Assembly (NCBI GenBank): GCA_023384025.1
Contig: JAHDXX010000152.1
Span: forward strand, 1 to 7,847
Direction of reading: 5' to 3'
Origin: Sphingomonadaceae bacterium
GTDB lineage: Bacteria > Pseudomonadota > Alphaproteobacteria > Sphingomonadales > Sphingomonadaceae
Length of the DNA stretch: 7,847 nucleotides
Numbering within the stretch: position 1 is the stretch's first letter; each line of letters opens with the position of its first letter. Positions 6,315-7,847 of the stretch are shown piece after piece. Both the position numbers and the translations under genes were made by a program. The notes below the pieces were generated by a model. It made no database searches. It worked only from the letters and a program-made list of their open reading frames with translations, and was not told where the DNA came from.

Positions 6315-7598
6315 TCAGCGTACCAGCTTGACTGAAGCGATCGATGTCCCGACCGAGGTCGTTTCATTGATCGGGCACAGCGTTTCCAGCTGCGCGTTGC
6401 CGCGGATGTCGATGGTGTAGGCGGAGATCTGCAAGCACTGCGCGCTCACGTCCGCCGTACCGAGAACCCGGATATTGCTCGAAGGCAGATAGATCAGCCC
6501 TTCGATCAGCGAGTTCGAGTTGCCGTTGAAGGTGTGCCCCGGGTTGGGGACATTGTTGTCGCGATGCTCGAAAACGAGAATGTCCGACAGTTCGTCGGCC
6601 TGGTCTTCGTACGCCGTTCCGATGAAATCGGAGGATGACATCGGCGTCAGGCGGATGCTGTTGCCCGCACCATTGCCGCCCAGTTTCATTGTCGCCCCGT
6701 TCTTGAGCACGAACATGACGCCGGAGCCGGTGACATTGTAGTTCGCGGCAAGATCCAGCGTGCCACCGTTGATCACGTAGATGCCGCTGGCCAGCACCGT
6801 GGTGCAGCTCACCACCAGGCTGGAATAGGTGCCCGGCAGCAACGATGCCTGGGAGTTCTTGCCTTTGCCGGTGCACTTGTACGTGCGGGGCGTGTCATTG
6901 GTCGGCGGCTCGAGCTGCGAATAAATGTCTTCAAGGCCGCGAACGCCTTCGGCAGTCACATCCTCGTTCTCGTCGGGCACGTTCACGGTGCCGCACGCCG
7001 CGATCGAATCCGTCGAAACACTGGCCGAACCATCGATCACGATCGCGTCGTCATCGCACGAGAGCGCGGCAAGGCCGCATTGCGCGCGGACAGTCGCGTT
7101 GCCGCCAATCGTTGTGCCGGTGCCTTCATCCGCCAGCGATACGAGGCAGGCGTTGTAGTTCAGACCTTCAGCGAAACTCGCCTGTGCCGAGGCCCGAACG
7201 GTCGCGGCATTTCCCAGCAGGAAGCTGCTGAACGGCAGGAGCTTGCTGGCAGTGGCGGTAACCACCACGCTGTTGTCCTCGCCACCGGCATAGTCGGCAA
7301 TCTGGATTGTTGGCTCCGATACGAAATCGCTGGTCTTCGAGATGTTGGTGTCGAATTCCTGTTCCGCCCGGGTTTCAAAGCTGGCGGAGGTCTCTTCGCG
7401 GGCAAGCGCCCACGCGCCGGCATAGGCAGCCTGGTCAACCGAATGCTGCAGCTCGCGCTTCCACATGTACCACTGCGCCGTGTCGATCGCGAGACCGCCC
7501 GCGCCGATCAGCGCAGGTGCGCCCAGCGCAACCATCAATGTCGCGTTGCCACTGCTGTTGCTGCGCAGCTTGCGGCAGAACTTGGACAGTGCCCCCAT
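6315..7598 (-). CDS. TadG-like protein with a beta-repeat C-terminal region, no vWA domain (triad A, first gene)
   Basis: The protein has 427 residues. Residues 13-66 match the N-terminal TadG-like segment (NSSGNATLMVALGAPALIGAGGLAIDTAQWYMWKRELQ, then VDQAAYAGAWALA), with a membrane helix at about 20-40. No DxTGS motif is present. From about 150 on, the protein is rich in short beta-type motifs: GNATV (166-170), GSASV (190-194), GTADV (380-384), GNAQL (400-404), and a GIYVINGGTLDLAANYNVTGSGVMFVLKNG-like run at 272-301. This suggests a repetitive beta fold, perhaps a beta-helix. Eight of its nine Cys lie outside the N-terminal part, so disulfides are possible. The start ATG has AAGGA 9 nt upstream. 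It is the first gene of the six-gene run, and the region upstream should hold the operon promoter. A surface-exposed role is inferred. Confidence 0.82.
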   Translation of the reverse strand: MGALSKFCRKLRSNSSGNATLMVALGAPALIGAGGLAIDTAQWYMWKRELQHSVDQAAYAGAWALAREETSASFETRAEQEFDTNISKTSDFVSEPTIQIADYAGGEDNSVVVTATASKLLPFSSFLLGNAATVRASAQASFAEGLNYNACLVSLADEGTGTTIGGNATVRAQCGLAALSCDDDAIVIDGSASVSTDSIAACGTVNVPDENEDVTAEGVRGLEDIYSQLEPPTNDTPRTYKCTGKGKNSQASLLPGTYSSLVVSCTTVLASGIYVINGGTLDLAANYNVTGSGVMFVLKNGATMKLGGNGAGNSIRLTPMSSSDFIGTAYEDQADELSDILVFEHRDNNVPNPGHTFNGNSNSLIEGLIYLPSSNIRVLGTADVSAQCLQISAYTIDIRGNAQLETLCPINETTSVGTSIASVKLVR

Positions 7599-7638
7599 TT
7601 TCTGGTTTCCTTCGGATACAGGTATAGCTCTGATGACT

Positions 7639-7654
7639 GTCTAGGAGGTCTAGG
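7639..7654. repeat. Direct repeat GTCTAGG x2, 9-bp period
   Basis: GTCTAGG occurs at 7639-7645 and again at 7648-7654, separated by AG. It lies 41-56 bp upstream of the TadG-like start, overlapping where its promoter would be expected. It could be an operator half-site pair or chance. Confidence 0.6.
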
Positions 7655-7703
7655 TAACGCGATTGCCAAGCCTCATGTTCAACGCGGACTAAACGGTGTT
7701 TCC

Positions 7704-7725
7704 CCTGAGCAAGGCCTGAGCAAGG
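7704..7725. repeat. Perfect 11-bp tandem duplication
   Basis: CCTGAGCAAGG occurs twice head to tail (7704-7714 and 7715-7725). The 11-bp period is close to one helical turn, so both copies would face the same side of the DNA. They end directly before the possible -35 TTGACT of the rightward gene. Confidence 0.85.
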
Positions 7726-7758
7726 GTTGACTACCGGGCAAAGCGAGGCACTGGGCGA

Positions 7759-7847
7759 ATGATGAACGATACCAGCGCCCTTCCGGACGAATGCCGCGTT
7801 GCGCTGGCCTATGCCCGGCGACCCGACCTCGCCGGGTGGACTGCGCT
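7759..7847 (+). CDS. Start of a rightward gene, product uncertain
   Basis: Only the first 29 codons are visible (MMNDTSALPDECRVALAYAR, then RPDLAGWTA), open to the window edge. There are two consecutive ATGs (7759 and 7762), with GAGG (7745-7748) 10 nt before the first, so this is likely a true start. The N-terminal pattern ('LAYA..R' followed by 'LAGWTAL') recalls squalene/phytoene synthase-like proteins of sphingomonads, but 29 residues are too few to decide and I do not assign a function. Confidence 0.55.
   Translation, partial: MMNDTSALPDECRVALAYARRPDLAGWTA

Larger units (their letters stand above)
7599..7758. other. Divergent intergenic region with short direct repeats
   Basis: This 160-bp gap separates the divergent starts of the TadG-like gene (-) and the 7759 gene (+), so it should contain promoters for both. 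On the minus strand TTGGCA (7664-7669) could be a -35 element, but the matching -10 (CCTAGA/TCCTAG) is weak. On the plus strand TTGACT (7727-7732) resembles a -35 element without a recognisable -10 at 17 bp. Two sets of short direct repeats are listed separately. Confidence 0.4.

Noticed and set aside
1..7847. tRNA or rRNA genes, insertion sequences, integrase or phage genes
   Set aside because: No cloverleaf-like or rRNA segments, transposase-like frames or terminal inverted repeats were seen. Nearly all sequence is accounted for by the listed genes.

Overview
The window looks like a chromosomal stretch of a GC-rich alphaproteobacterium, most likely a member of the Sphingomonadales (Erythrobacter or Sphingomonas type). 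This rests on a pyruvate dehydrogenase E1 split into alpha and beta chains, with a lipoyl domain fused to the beta chain, and on the style of the TadE/TadG proteins next to it. The assignment is by recognition, not by a search.

Layout: positions 1-1824 (+) hold the 3' part of pdhA and a complete pdhB. Positions 1841-7598 (-) hold six tightly packed genes facing pdhB. All six have an N-terminal membrane segment of the kind found in TadE/TadG proteins of Flp/Tad pilus systems. They form two successive triads, each in the order TadG-like, TadE-like, TadE-like. Triad A (7598 to 5414) has a 427-aa TadG-like protein with no visible von Willebrand A (vWA) motif, then 151-aa and 148-aa TadE-like proteins. 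Triad B (5296 to 1841) has a 655-aa TadG-like protein with a vWA domain, then 253-aa and 242-aa TadE-like proteins. Within each triad, junctions are overlaps or gaps of 1-2 nt, so translational coupling is likely. A 117-bp gap separates the triads. Positions 7599-7758 form a divergent intergenic region with short tandem repeats, and a + strand gene begins at 7759 and runs off the end.

How they work together: PdhA and PdhB form the E1 component of pyruvate dehydrogenase. The six Tad-like proteins are probably membrane-anchored, periplasm- or surface-exposed parts of a pilus or envelope structure. No ATPase, platform protein, secretin, prepilin peptidase or Flp pilin is encoded here, so any machinery must be elsewhere or absent.

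The most unusual content is in triad B. One TadE-like protein ends in a (Gly-Asn)14 tail, mostly encoded by six perfect 12-bp repeats, followed by a Gly-Val tail, and it carries two EF-hand-like acidic loops. The vWA TadG-like protein carries a canonical-looking EF-hand loop inside a large insertion in its vWA fold. Nothing here proves a wholly new system. The paired triads with calcium-type loops and a repeat-encoded tail are the part most worth following up.
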